DNA from: Nocardioides dongkuii
Lineage (GTDB): Bacteria > Actinomycetota > Actinomycetes > Propionibacteriales > Nocardioidaceae
DNA: 64,000 bases
Reading direction: 5' to 3'
Assembly (NCBI RefSeq): GCF_014127485.1
Contig: NZ_CP059903.1
Coordinates: forward strand, 1,178,001-1,242,000
Shown one piece after another: positions 37,481 to 48,171 of the stretch (positions are counted from its first letter, which is position 1; each line of letters opens with the position of its first letter). Made by a program: the position numbers and the translations under genes. Below the pieces are notes generated by a model that was not told where the DNA came from, made no database searches, and worked only from the letters and a program-made list of their open reading frames with translations.

Positions 37481-38497
37481 ATGCGCTTCCCCCGCCCGCT
37501 CCGTCCCGGTGACGCCATCGGCGTGACCTCCCCGTCCTCCGGCATCCGGCCGTCGTACCAGCCCCGGCTCGAGGTCGCCTGCGACGTCCTCCGGAGCCGC
37601 GGGTACGACGTCCGCCTCGGTGAGCAGGTGGTCGCCGCGCAGGGTGGCGTGACCGGGACCGGCGAGCAGCGCGCCGCCGAGCTCACCGCGATGCTCGTCG
37701 ATCCCGAGGTCCGTGCGGTCGTCCCGCCGTGGGGTGGAGAGCTGGCGATCCAGGTGCTCGAGCACCTCGACTGGGACGCGATCGGCGCCGCCGAGCCGAC
37801 CTGGCTGGTCGGGTTCAGCGACCTCACGACCCTGATGCTGCCGCTCGCCACCCGGCTGGGCTGGGCCTCGCTGCACGGCGCCAACCTGATGGACACGCCG
37901 TACGCGCAGCCCGAGGGCCTCCTGCACTGGCTCGACGTCGCCGAGGCCGCCGCGCCGGTGACCCAGCGCTCCCCGGGCCGCTACCGCACCGGCGCCTTCG
38001 ACGACTGGGAGAAGGACCCCGCCGTCAGCGAGCACGAGCTGGACACCCCCGGCAGCTGGGAGGTCGTCGGCGGGGGCGGCCTGGACGTGACCGGACGGCT
38101 CGTCGGCGGCTGCATCGAGGTGCTCGCGCCGCTCACCGGGACGCCGTACGGCGACGTGCCGGCGCTCGGCCGCTCGCTCGCCGACGACGGCCTGGTCGTG
38201 TACGTCGAGGCCGCCGAGTCCGGCGCCTTCGAGATCGGCCGGGCGTTGCACGGCATGCGCCTCGCCGGCTGGTTCGACGAGGCGAACGCCGTCCTGGTCG
38301 GTCGTACGTCGGCGCCCGACGCCGAGGGGTACACCCAGCGCGAGGCGGTGCTCGACGCGCTCGGCCCGCTCGACGTACCCCTGGTCCTGGGGGTCGACTT
38401 CGGCCACGTCTGGCCCTACCTGCCGATGGTGAACGGCGCCCTCGCGCACGTCGCGGTCGACCACCACGGCGCGGAGATCACCCAGAGCTGGGGCTGA
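37481..38497 (+). CDS. S66 family serine peptidase (LD-carboxypeptidase/MccF-like)
   Basis: A 338-residue protein of the S66 family, whose members trim murein tetrapeptides (LdcA) or detoxify microcin C-like compounds (MccF). It begins RPGDAIGVTSPSSGIRPSY and has the nucleophile strand PTWLVGFSDLTTLMLPLA with the catalytic serine in GFSD, followed by SLHGANLMD and, near the end, LVLGVDFGHVWPYLPM with the histidine. It lies 4 bp after kynU. The MccF-like spacing is noticeable, but substrate cannot be assigned. Confidence 0.87.
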   Translation: MRFPRPLRPGDAIGVTSPSSGIRPSYQPRLEVACDVLRSRGYDVRLGEQVVAAQGGVTGTGEQRAAELTAMLVDPEVRAVVPPWGGELAIQVLEHLDWDAIGAAEPTWLVGFSDLTTLMLPLATRLGWASLHGANLMDTPYAQPEGLLHWLDVAEAAAPVTQRSPGRYRTGAFDDWEKDPAVSEHELDTPGSWEVVGGGGLDVTGRLVGGCIEVLAPLTGTPYGDVPALGRSLADDGLVVYVEAAESGAFEIGRALHGMRLAGWFDEANAVLVGRTSAPDAEGYTQREAVLDALGPLDVPLVLGVDFGHVWPYLPMVNGALAHVAVDHHGAEITQSWG

Positions 38498-38504
38498 TCC
38501 CGGG

Positions 38505-38843
38505 TCAGTGCACCTGCGAGCGCCAGTCGTCGGGGACCCGCCCGGCGGGGCCGGGCACCGGCTGGTCGTCGGGGTGCGCCGTCGGCGGCGCCAACGCCGG
38601 CCCGAGCACGCCGACCTCGCGCTCGTAGTCCCAGAACCAGTCCTCGCCCGGCTCGAAGCTCTGCACGACCGGATGCCCGCTCGCGCGGAAGTGCGCGGTG
38701 GCGTGCTGGGACGGGGAGGAGTCGCAGCACCCGACGTGCCCGCACCGGGCGCACCGACGGAGGTGGACCCACCAGCCGCCGGCGGCGTCGCACTCGACGC
38801 AGCCGGGGCCGCTGGGAGGGGCGGTGGGGTCGATGGCGGTCAT
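38505..38843 (-). CDS. UBP-type zinc finger protein
   Basis: A 112-residue protein that is almost wholly one zf-UBP domain: CVECDAAGGWWVHLRRCARC, GHVGCCDSSPSQHATAHFRA and SGHPVVQSFEPGEDWFWDYE, with all expected Cys and His ligands. In eukaryotes this fold binds the ubiquitin C-terminus; the bacterial role is unknown. The ATG at 38843 overlaps the stop of the acetyltransferase upstream (4 bp); a longer ORF to 39044 is a shadow of that gene. Confidence 0.88.
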   Translation of the reverse strand: MTAIDPTAPPSGPGCVECDAAGGWWVHLRRCARCGHVGCCDSSPSQHATAHFRASGHPVVQSFEPGEDWFWDYEREVGVLGPALAPPTAHPDDQPVPGPAGRVPDDWRSQVH

Positions 38844-39442
38844 GGGCGGTCCTTCCGGTCGTGCACGCCGCGGACGACGCGGGCGGGGTTGCCGACCGCG
38901 ACCACGTCGGCGGGGAGGTCGCGGGTGACGACCGAGCCGGCCCCGACGACGGTGTTCGCGCCGATCGTGACGCCGGGCAGCACGATCACGCCGCCGCCGA
39001 GCCAGACGTTGTCGCCGAGCGTGATCGGCTCGCCGGCCTCCCACGTGGCGCGCCGCGTCTCGGGGTCGATCGGGTGCGTGGGCGTCAGCAGCTGGACGTT
39101 CGGACCGATCTGCACGTCGTCACCGATGGTGATCGCCGCGACGTCGGCGGCGACCAGGCCCCAGTTGGCGAAGCAGCGTGCGCCGATGCGGATGTTCGAG
39201 CCGAAGTCGACCCGGAGCGGCGGCCGGAGCGCGGTGTCCTCGCCCACCGACCCGAGCAGCGCCTCCAGCAGCTGCCGGCGCAGCGGCCGCTGCCGGGTGG
39301 TGGTGGCGTTGTACGCCGCGCACAGGTCCGCGGCCTCGTCGGACATCGCGCCGAGCTCGGGGTCGTCGGCGATGTAGAGGTCGCCGGCCATCATCCGCTC
39401 GCGCATCGAGCGCGGGTCGTGCGGATCGGGGGACCGGGCCAT
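38840..39442 (-). CDS. Sugar O-acetyltransferase, hexapeptide repeat (Maa/LacA/NodL type)
   Basis: A 200-residue enzyme with the N-terminal Mac domain (RERMMAGDLYIADDPEL), left-handed beta-helix hexapeptides (IGARCFANWG, ITIGDDVQIGPNV, ITLGDNVWLGGGVIVLPGVT) and the catalytic histidine in LLTPTHPIDPE. It acetylates a sugar hydroxyl with acetyl-CoA. The ATG is six bases after a minus-strand TAGGCT -10, arranged back to back with the promoter of the GNAT gene. Confidence 0.92.
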   Translation of the reverse strand: MARSPDPHDPRSMRERMMAGDLYIADDPELGAMSDEAADLCAAYNATTTRQRPLRRQLLEALLGSVGEDTALRPPLRVDFGSNIRIGARCFANWGLVAADVAAITIGDDVQIGPNVQLLTPTHPIDPETRRATWEAGEPITLGDNVWLGGGVIVLPGVTIGANTVVGAGSVVTRDLPADVVAVGNPARVVRGVHDRKDRP

Positions 39443-39448
39443 GCCGCG

Positions 39449-39474
39449 AGCCTAGGACGGACCACCCCTAGGCT
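39449..39474. promoter_or_regulatory. Back-to-back leaderless promoters
   Basis: TAGGCT occurs on the minus strand at 39454-39449 (six bases before the ATG at 39442) and on the plus strand at 39469-39474 (six bases before the ATG at 39481). The two -10 boxes are identical and the promoters overlap, so they may compete for polymerase. Confidence 0.6.
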
Positions 39475-39480
39475 TCCAGG

Positions 39481-40194
39481 ATGCCGACGACCAACGACCA
39501 CGGCCAGCAGGTGGGCGACGAGGTCGCCGGCTGGTCCCCGCGCGACCTCCCGCGGCCCACGCTCCTCGAGGGCCGGTACGTCCGGCTGGAGCCGCTCGGC
39601 GGCAGCCACGCGGAGCCGCTGCACGCCTCGCTCTGCGGGCCCGAGGACGCACCGCTGTGGACCTACCGCACCGCCGAGCCGCCCACCGACGTCGCCGAGA
39701 TGGCCCGGCTGGTCGCGGCGCACGCCGGTGACACGGACACGGTGACCTGGGCGATCGTGCCGGAGGGCCGGTCGGCCGAGGGGCTCGCGACCTTCATGCG
39801 GATCGACCCCGACCACGGCCAGGTGGAGGTCGCGGGGGTGCTGTTCGCCCGCACCCTGCAGCGCACCCGCGCCGCGACCGAGGCGATCCACCTGTTCCTG
39901 CGGTACGCCTTCGAGGACCTCGGCTACCGCCGCGTCGAGTGGAAGTGCGACAGCCTCAACGAGCCGTCCCGACGGGCGGCGCAGCGGCTGGGCTTCACCT
40001 ACGAGGGCCGGTTCCGCCAGCACCTGGTGGTCAAGGGCCGCAACCGCGACACCGACTGGTTCTCGGTCACCGACACCGAGTGGCCCGAGGTGCGGGCCGC
40101 CCACGAGGCCTGGCTGGACCCGGCGAACTTCGAGGCCGACGGCACCCAGCGGGCGCCGCTCGCCCGCCGCCCGGGCCCGACTCCCGGCCCCTGA
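39481..40194 (+). CDS. GNAT-family N-acetyltransferase (RimJ/RimL-like)
   Basis: A 237-residue acetyltransferase. RYVRLEPLGGSHAEPLHASL and VEVAGVLFARTLQRTRAATE cover the core with the acetyl-CoA loop; FEDLGYRRVEWKCDSLNEPS and RLGFTYEGRFRQHLVVKGRN are typical of the RimJ/RimL and antibiotic-type subgroup. The target is unknown. Probably leaderless. Confidence 0.87.
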   Translation: MPTTNDHGQQVGDEVAGWSPRDLPRPTLLEGRYVRLEPLGGSHAEPLHASLCGPEDAPLWTYRTAEPPTDVAEMARLVAAHAGDTDTVTWAIVPEGRSAEGLATFMRIDPDHGQVEVAGVLFARTLQRTRAATEAIHLFLRYAFEDLGYRRVEWKCDSLNEPSRRAAQRLGFTYEGRFRQHLVVKGRNRDTDWFSVTDTEWPEVRAAHEAWLDPANFEADGTQRAPLARRPGPTPGP

Positions 40195-40223
40195 CTGTCG
40201 GTCGGCCGTGGGAGGGTCGGGCC

Positions 40224-40640
40224 ATGGAGCAGCGGATCAGCTTCCTCACCGTCGCGGTGCGCGACCTCGACGCCAGCCGGGCGTTCTACTGCCGGGGCCT
40301 CGGGTGGGCCGCGGAGCTCGACGTGCCCGGTGAGGTCGTGATGATCCAGGCGGGGGAGCGGCTGGTGCTCTCGCTCTGGGCCGAGGCGGCGTTCGAGGCC
40401 GAGGTGGGCCCCGTCGGTCGCGGTCCCGGCGTCGCGCCGTTCACGCTGTCCCACAACGTGGCCACCCGCGAGGAGGTCGACGCGGTCCTCGCGACCGCGG
40501 CCGCGGCCGGCGCCGACCCGGTCCACGCCGCGGTGGACCGCGAGTGGGGCGGGTACACCGGCTACTTCGGCGACCCCGACGGCTACCGCTGGGAGGTCGC
40601 GTGGAACCCAGGACCCATCGGACGGAAGGTGCTGCCATGA
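40224..40640 (+). CDS. VOC (glyoxalase/bleomycin-resistance fold) protein
   Basis: A 138-residue single VOC domain made of two beta-alpha-beta-beta-beta units: SFLTVAVRDLDASRAFYCRG in the first, YTGYFGDPDGYRWEVAWNP in the second. The ligand, whether a metal-bound metabolite or a drug, is unknown. The start follows GGGAGG. It overlaps the PCD-VOC fusion gene by 4 bp, so two VOC domains are made from one coupled pair. Confidence 0.87.
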   Translation: MEQRISFLTVAVRDLDASRAFYCRGLGWAAELDVPGEVVMIQAGERLVLSLWAEAAFEAEVGPVGRGPGVAPFTLSHNVATREEVDAVLATAAAAGADPVHAAVDREWGGYTGYFGDPDGYRWEVAWNPGPIGRKVLP

Positions 40641-41335
40641 CCGACACCCCCTCGCGGAGGCCCAGCGACGACGACCGTCGGCGCCTCGACGGCCGGGCCG
40701 TGGAGGCCGAGCAGCTCGCCGACTGGCGGGCGATGTTCGCCACGCTCCAGGCGCGCTTCCGCACCGGCGACTTCGCCACCGGGCTGCGGCTGGTCACCGA
40801 GATCGGCGCGCTGGCCGAGGAGGCCGACCACCACCCCGACCTCGGGCTCACGTACCCGCTGGTCACCGTCCGGCTGAGCAGCCACGACGTCGGCGGGATC
40901 ACCCAGCGCGACGTACGCCTGGCCCGGGCGATCTCCGAGGCGGCGGCCGGGCTGGGGGTGGCCGCCGACCCCGAGGGCGTCTCGGTCACCGAGCTCGCCC
41001 TCGACACCCACGACCACGAGGAGATCGCGCCGTTCTGGGCGGCCGTTCTCGGCTACCAGGTGTCCGACGAGGCGCCCCACGAGCTGGTCGACCCCGACGG
41101 CGTGCGTCCCACGCTGTGGTTCCAGGAGTCCGACCGCCGCTCGCCCGACGGCGTCGAGCAGCGCTTCCACCTGGACGTCCGGGTGCCGCCCGAGGTGGCC
41201 GAGCGGCGGGTGCGCGACGCCGTCGCCGCGGGCGGCACGCTGGTCAGCGACGAGGTGGCGCCGAGGTTCTGGGTGCTTGCCGACGTCCAGGGCAACCAGG
41301 CGTGCGTGACCACCTGGCTGGGCCGCGACGCCTGA
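40637..41335 (+). CDS. Fusion of pterin-4a-carbinolamine dehydratase (PCD/DCoH) and VOC domain
   Basis: A 232-residue protein. Residues of about 20-105 match PCD, which dehydrates 4a-hydroxytetrahydropterin: [20 protein letters not shown], the catalytic EADHHPDLG (His65-His66-Pro67) and [20 protein letters not shown]. Residues of about 115-232 form a VOC domain ([35 protein letters not shown]). No pterin hydroxylase lies nearby, so the pterin link may be vestigial or serve another cofactor. The fusion seems genuine: there is no internal stop or start. Confidence 0.85.
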   Translation: MTDTPSRRPSDDDRRRLDGRAVEAEQLADWRAMFATLQARFRTGDFATGLRLVTEIGALAEEADHHPDLGLTYPLVTVRLSSHDVGGITQRDVRLARAISEAAAGLGVAADPEGVSVTELALDTHDHEEIAPFWAAVLGYQVSDEAPHELVDPDGVRPTLWFQESDRRSPDGVEQRFHLDVRVPPEVAERRVRDAVAAGGTLVSDEVAPRFWVLADVQGNQACVTTWLGRDA

Positions 41336-41385
41336 CCGCATTCCGAGACTGCTGTCCCGTATCCTGGGACGCGGTGACACAGTGG

Positions 41386-41415
41386 GTGACGCGACGAGAC
41401 CCGGACGGCTACCGT
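41386..41415 (+). promoter_or_regulatory. Probable promoter of the ilvBNC leader
   Basis: GTGACG (41386-41391) and TACCGT (41410-41415) are 18 bp apart, a fair match to actinobacterial sigma-70 elements. The start point would fall at or near 41422, the ATG of the leader peptide, so the leader peptide itself would be read from a leaderless mRNA. Confidence 0.5.
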
Positions 41416-41421
41416 GGTCGC

Positions 41422-41463
41422 ATGCTCCAGGACATTCTTGTACGCACGCGACGCGCCAGCTGA
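41422..41463 (+). CDS. Leader peptide for attenuation of ilvBNC
   Basis: A 13-residue [16 protein letters not shown], carries Ile, Leu and Val in a row, the three end products of the pathway. Its stop codon lies inside a small hairpin (GCTGA/TCAGC, 41459-41474) closed by an outer stem GACGCG/CGCGTC (41450-41455 and 41478-41483), and the terminator follows at once. Ribosome stalling at the I-L-V codons would disturb these stems and spare the downstream genes. This is the classic layout of a branched-chain amino-acid attenuator. Confidence 0.8.
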   Translation: MLQDILVRTRRAS

Positions 41464-41484
41464 CCCAGCTCAGCCAGCGCGTCA

Positions 41485-41517
41485 CCCCTCGTTGCCCACG
41501 CGGCCGAGGGGTTTTTT
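41485..41517 (+). terminator. Intrinsic terminator/attenuator before ilvB
   Basis: CCCCTCG (41485-41491) pairs with CGAGGGG (41505-41511), extended by one A-T pair, and is followed at once by six T residues. It is the only terminator with a clear T-run noticed in this window, and it lies 42 bp before ilvB, as expected for transcription attenuation. Confidence 0.85.
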
Positions 41518-41558
41518 GTTGCCAGGGTTCGGGTCACAACGATGAGGAAAGCAAGGGA

Positions 41559-44955
<3,397 letters not shown>

Positions 44956-44964
44956 GCACCGCTT

Positions 44965-45005
44965 CGGGGAGGATCTCCGGCACCTGGTGCCGGGGATCCT
45001 CCCCG
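44965..45005 (+). terminator. Terminator of ilvBNC
   Basis: An 11-bp outer stem (CGGGGAGGATC at 44965-44975, GATCCTCCCCG at 44995-45005) and an inner 8-bp stem (CCGGCACC/GGTGCCGG) form one nearly continuous hairpin, without a T-run. Confidence 0.8.
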
Positions 45006-45039
45006 ACGTGCGTTCCGGGGCCGCGCTAGCGTCGGGGGC

Positions 45040-45309
45040 ATGGCCGTCTCCGACTCGGTCGCCTACGAGGTGATCGCCCTCCACCTGCAGCACCGCGACG
45101 AGCGGCTCGACCACGACGAGTTCCTCGAGGCGATCGACCGCGTCGTCTCCGACGTGGAGACCACCGAGGACGTCTTCGAGCTGGTGCTCGGCCTCGGTGG
45201 CGTCGCCGCGGGCGCGATCGCGGCCGCGGCGATCAAGCTCGGCCGTACGCCCGAGGCGATCCTCCAGGAGGCGGCGCTGGCGTCGGCCGTCGAGGAGAAC
45301 GAGGACTGA
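45040..45309 (+). CDS. Small protein of unknown function
   Basis: An 89-residue acidic protein with a mainly helical N-terminal half (SDSVAYEVIALHLQHRDERL), a glycine/alanine-rich segment (VLGLGGVAAGAIAAAAIKLG) that could be a membrane-associated helix, and an acidic end. No family is recognised. TAGCGT lies seven bases before the ATG (probable leaderless mRNA), and the GNAT gene starts one base after its stop codon, which supports real expression. Confidence 0.65.
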   Translation: MAVSDSVAYEVIALHLQHRDERLDHDEFLEAIDRVVSDVETTEDVFELVLGLGGVAAGAIAAAAIKLGRTPEAILQEAALASAVEENED

Positions 45310-45310
45310 C

Positions 45311-45787
45311 GTGCCCGAGGTCCGCATCCTGGCGGCCGCAGAGGACTGGCGGGCGTTCCGGGAGGTCCGGCTCCGCGCGCTCGCGGACGCCCCCGACGCG
45401 TTCGGCGCGACCCTGGTCGAGGCCGAGACGCTCCCCGACGAGGTCTGGCGCGAGCGGGCCGCCGCTGCCCGCGGCCGGGCGCTGCTGGTCCTCGAGGACG
45501 ACCGGCCGGTCGCGATGGGCGGCGTCTTCGTGCCCGACGGGGAGGACCCGATGATCTGGGGCATGTGGACGGCGCCCGAGGCCCGGGGGTGCGGCCACGC
45601 CGGGCGGCTGCTGCGCGAGCTCCTCGACTGGTGCCGCGCCCGCGACCTCGCCGTACGCCTGCACGTGACCGAGGGCAACGAGGCCGCGCGCCGGCTGTAC
45701 GTCGGCCACGGGTTCGTGCCGACCGGGACCTGGGAGCCGCTGCGGCCGGGCTCGGAGCTGCGGATCGAGGAGCTGCGGCTCGGCTGA
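45311..45787 (+). CDS. GNAT-family N-acetyltransferase
   Basis: A 158-residue single GNAT domain: RAFREVRLRALADAPDAFGA at the start, MWTAPEARGCGHAGRLLREL carrying the acetyl-CoA pyrophosphate loop (the R/Q-x-x-G-x-G/A signature appears as RGCGHAG) and LHVTEGNEAARRLYVGHGFV at the end. GTG start one base after the upstream gene. Substrate unknown. Confidence 0.87.
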   Translation: MPEVRILAAAEDWRAFREVRLRALADAPDAFGATLVEAETLPDEVWRERAAAARGRALLVLEDDRPVAMGGVFVPDGEDPMIWGMWTAPEARGCGHAGRLLRELLDWCRARDLAVRLHVTEGNEAARRLYVGHGFVPTGTWEPLRPGSELRIEELRLG

Positions 45788-45834
45788 GCGACCGGCCCGG
45801 GAACAGACCGGGGCCACCGCTGCGTTGGGACCAC

Positions 45835-46542
45835 ATGCGCATCGAGATCTGGTCCGACGTCGTCTGCCCCTGGTGCTACGTCGGCAAGCGCCGACTGGAG
45901 CAGGCGCTGGCGGGCTTCGAGCACCGCGACGAGGTCGAGGTCGTCTACCGCTCCTTCGAGCTCGACCCGACCGCCCCGCACCACGGCCACGAGCCGACGA
46001 CCGGCGTGCTCGCCCGCAAGTACGGCCGGACCGAGGACGAGCTGCGCGACATGCAGCAGCAGCTCATCGACACCGCGGCGGCGGAGGGGCTGACGCTGCG
46101 CCTCTTCGACACCGTGCACACCAACACCGTCGACGCGCACCGGCTGCTCCACCACGCGCTGGAGACCGGGGGACCGGAGCTCCAGGTGCGGCTCAAGGAG
46201 GAGCTGCTCGCGGCGTACTTCACCCGCGCCCAGGACATCGGCGACCACGCCGTCCTCATCGCGACCGCGACCGACGCCGGGCTGGACCCGGACCGCGCCG
46301 CCGACGTGCTCGGCTCCGAGGAGCACGCAGACGCCGTCGCCGCCGACATCGCCCAGGCCCGTGCGTACGGCGCCACCGGCGTCCCGTTCTTCGTCGTCGA
46401 CCAGCGGTACGGCGTCTCCGGCGCCCAGCCCAGCGAGGTCTTCTCCCGCCTGCTCGACCAGGCGTGGGCCGAGTCGCACCCCTCGCTCCAGGCCGTCGGC
46501 GCCGACGGCGCGGTCTGCGGCCCCGACGGGTGCCCCGTCTGA
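45835..46542 (+). CDS. DsbA-family oxidoreductase (FrnE-like)
   Basis: A 235-residue thioredoxin-fold protein with the active site CPWC at residues 11-14 and a helical insertion, ending in the cis-proline motif GATGVPFFVVDQRYGVSGAQ. There is no signal peptide, so it acts in the cytoplasm, like FrnE proteins implicated in polyketide synthesis or oxidative stress. An extra cysteine pair at the extreme C-terminus (VCGPDGCPV) resembles the second redox site known in some FrnE proteins. Confidence 0.9.
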   Translation: MRIEIWSDVVCPWCYVGKRRLEQALAGFEHRDEVEVVYRSFELDPTAPHHGHEPTTGVLARKYGRTEDELRDMQQQLIDTAAAEGLTLRLFDTVHTNTVDAHRLLHHALETGGPELQVRLKEELLAAYFTRAQDIGDHAVLIATATDAGLDPDRAADVLGSEEHADAVAADIAQARAYGATGVPFFVVDQRYGVSGAQPSEVFSRLLDQAWAESHPSLQAVGADGAVCGPDGCPV

Positions 46543-46558
46543 CCGACCTCGGCGGTCG

Positions 46559-46906
46559 TCAGTCGCCGGTCGGCTGAGCCCCCGCGGGCGTCACCAGGAC
46601 GACCGCGTCGGCCCGACGCAGCCGCCACCGCTCGAGCAGCGTGCCCTCGGCGCGCAGCCGGCCGCGGACCTCGTCGTACCAGCGGCCCGAGCGGACGACC
46701 GCGGCCGTGCCGGTCACCATGTCCGCGGGTCCCGACGGCGGCTCGAGGGTGACGGTGGCGCCGTCGGTGACCCGGCGGCAGGGCTCGCCGGCGGCCGTGA
46801 CCGCGAACCCCAGCCGCCCGTCGGCCAGGGTGACCACGCGCACCGGCGTACGCACCGGGTCGACGCGGTCGGCGGGGTCACCGGTCGCGAACAGCGACGC
46901 CGTCAC
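46559..46906 (-). CDS. Short PPOX-class (split beta-barrel) flavin/F420-type protein
   Basis: A 115-residue protein reading TPVRVVTLADGRLGFAVTAA, GEPCRRVTDGATVTLEPP and DMVTGTAAVVRSGRWYDEVR. This is the pattern of the short PPOX-class, F420- or flavin-dependent enzymes (T-P-V-x-V-V, then K/R-R-L-x and V-x-G-x-A). The GTG start overlaps the stop of the GNAT gene upstream by 4 bp. Cofactor and substrate cannot be decided. Confidence 0.65.
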   Translation of the reverse strand: MTASLFATGDPADRVDPVRTPVRVVTLADGRLGFAVTAAGEPCRRVTDGATVTLEPPSGPADMVTGTAAVVRSGRWYDEVRGRLRAEGTLLERWRLRRADAVVLVTPAGAQPTGD

Positions 46907-47427
46907 CCGCGCCACTCCTCCGCGGTGAGGCCGAAGAGCGCGGACTCCCCGGCGTACCACTTCTCGACGACGCCGCGGGGGTGCAGGCCGATCCGGCGCA
47001 TCACCGCCTGCGAGGGCTCGTTGGTCGTGTGCGTGAGCGCGAGGATCTCCGGCAGGCCGGCCTCGAACCCGTGCCGCAGGACCGCGCGGGCCGCCTCGGT
47101 CGCGTAGCCGTGGCCCCAGGAGTCGGGGTGCAGGTGCCAGCCGATCTCGACCTCGCCGGCCTCGGCGTTCGGCAGGGTCAGCAGCAGCACCGAGCCGGCG
47201 ACCTGCCCGGTCGCGATGACCTCCACGGCCCAGTAGCCGAGCGGCGGCGCCGAGCGCTCGGCGTACGTGTCGACGCGGGCGTGCGCCTCGTCGAGGTCGC
47301 GCATCAGCTTCGGCTCGCCGTCGCCGAGCCACTTCACGACCTCGACGCGGCTGAGGATGTCGAGCAGCCGCGGCGCCTCATAGTGGGTCCACGGGCGGAT
47401 CAGCAGGCGTTCGGTCGCAAGGTGCAC
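46903..47427 (-). CDS. GNAT-family N-acetyltransferase (RimL-like)
   Basis: A 174-residue acetyltransferase: LATERLLIRPWTHYEAPRLL, EVEIGWHLHPDSWGHGYATE with the acetyl-CoA loop, and LALTHTTNEPSQAVMRRIGL. It acetylates an unknown amine, as ribosomal-protein or drug-type RimL relatives do. First gene of a two-gene unit with the PPOX protein. The upstream side is a repeat array. Confidence 0.87.
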   Translation of the reverse strand: MHLATERLLIRPWTHYEAPRLLDILSRVEVVKWLGDGEPKLMRDLDEAHARVDTYAERSAPPLGYWAVEVIATGQVAGSVLLLTLPNAEAGEVEIGWHLHPDSWGHGYATEAARAVLRHGFEAGLPEILALTHTTNEPSQAVMRRIGLHPRGVVEKWYAGESALFGLTAEEWRG

Positions 47428-48060
47428 CCCCGGAGGATCTCACTGTCGTCACCGGTGGTTGAGCAGCGAAGGCGCACTATCGGTCACCGGTGGTTGAGCA
47501 GCGAAGGCGCTCTGCGCCTGAGCGTTGTCGAAACCCGGTGGGTTGACCGGTGGCCTGCGTTGAGATGGGCGGGGACGCTGCGGGGGTCTCGACATCGCTC
47601 GTCGCTGGCGCTCCTCGCTGATCGACCGTTGCCTGAGCAGCTCCGAGCGTCAGGATCGCCGAGTCGGCGCTTGTGTCCGCGCGCTGCCGGTGGTTCAGCC
47701 CCGCCGGTGGTTGAGAGCGAAGGCGCTCTGCGCCTGAGTGTTGTCGAAACCCGGTGACCCGACGCAGGGCCTCGACCAAGGTCGCGGGGACGCTGCGGGG
47801 GTCTCGACGTCGCTCGTCGCTGGCGCTCCTCGCTGCTCGACCACCGGTGGCCTGGGTTGAGGTGGGCGGGGGCGCTGCGGGGGTCTCGACTCCGCTCGTC
47901 GCTGGCGCTCCTCGCTGCTCGACCACCGGTGGCCTGGGTTGAGGTGGGCGGGGGCGCTGCGGGGGTCTCGACTCCGCTCGTCGCTGGCGCTCCTCGCTGC
48001 TCGACCACCGGGGCGGGAGGGGCTGTGGCCGGGTCGCCGTAGGCCCGCGCACGATTCCGG
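47428..48060. repeat. Third array of REP-like repeats
   Basis: No gene is seen. Type A in plus orientation: partial at 47454-47475, full at 47489-47540 and nearly full at 47706-47757. Type B in minus orientation: 47584-47627. Type D: 47657-47680. A tandem block follows at 47764-48009. Block 47704-47850 is the inverse duplicate of 35985-36129. Confidence 0.8.
47764..48009 (-). repeat. 82-bp tandem repeat, three copies
   Basis: Copies at 47846-47927 and 47928-48009 look identical or nearly so (GGTGGCCTGGGTTGAGGTGG to GCTCGACCACC). The copy at 47764-47845 is diverged in its first half. Each unit contains one type B element in minus orientation. The array ends about 160 bp before serA. Confidence 0.8.
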
Positions 48061-48079
48061 GGCGACGGGGTGTCTCGGG

Positions 48080-48085
48080 TACGGT
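48080..48085 (+). promoter_or_regulatory. Probable -10 box of serA
   Basis: TACGGT lies 86 bp before the serA GTG, just after the tandem repeat array. Unlike many genes here, serA would have an untranslated leader of about 80 nt. A GAGTTGAGGAATTCC segment serves as ribosome site. Confidence 0.4.
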
Positions 48086-48171
48086 GGCGAACGGCACAGC
48101 GTCGTGCACGACCGGCCTCTCGCGCCGGTCCACACACCTCCCACCAACGACTCGAGTTGAGGAATTCCGCT

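Noticed and set aside
47764..48009. Tandem repeats as a CRISPR array
   Set aside because: The units are 82 bp, adjoin each other without unique spacers, contain dispersed repeat elements, and no cas gene lies in the window.
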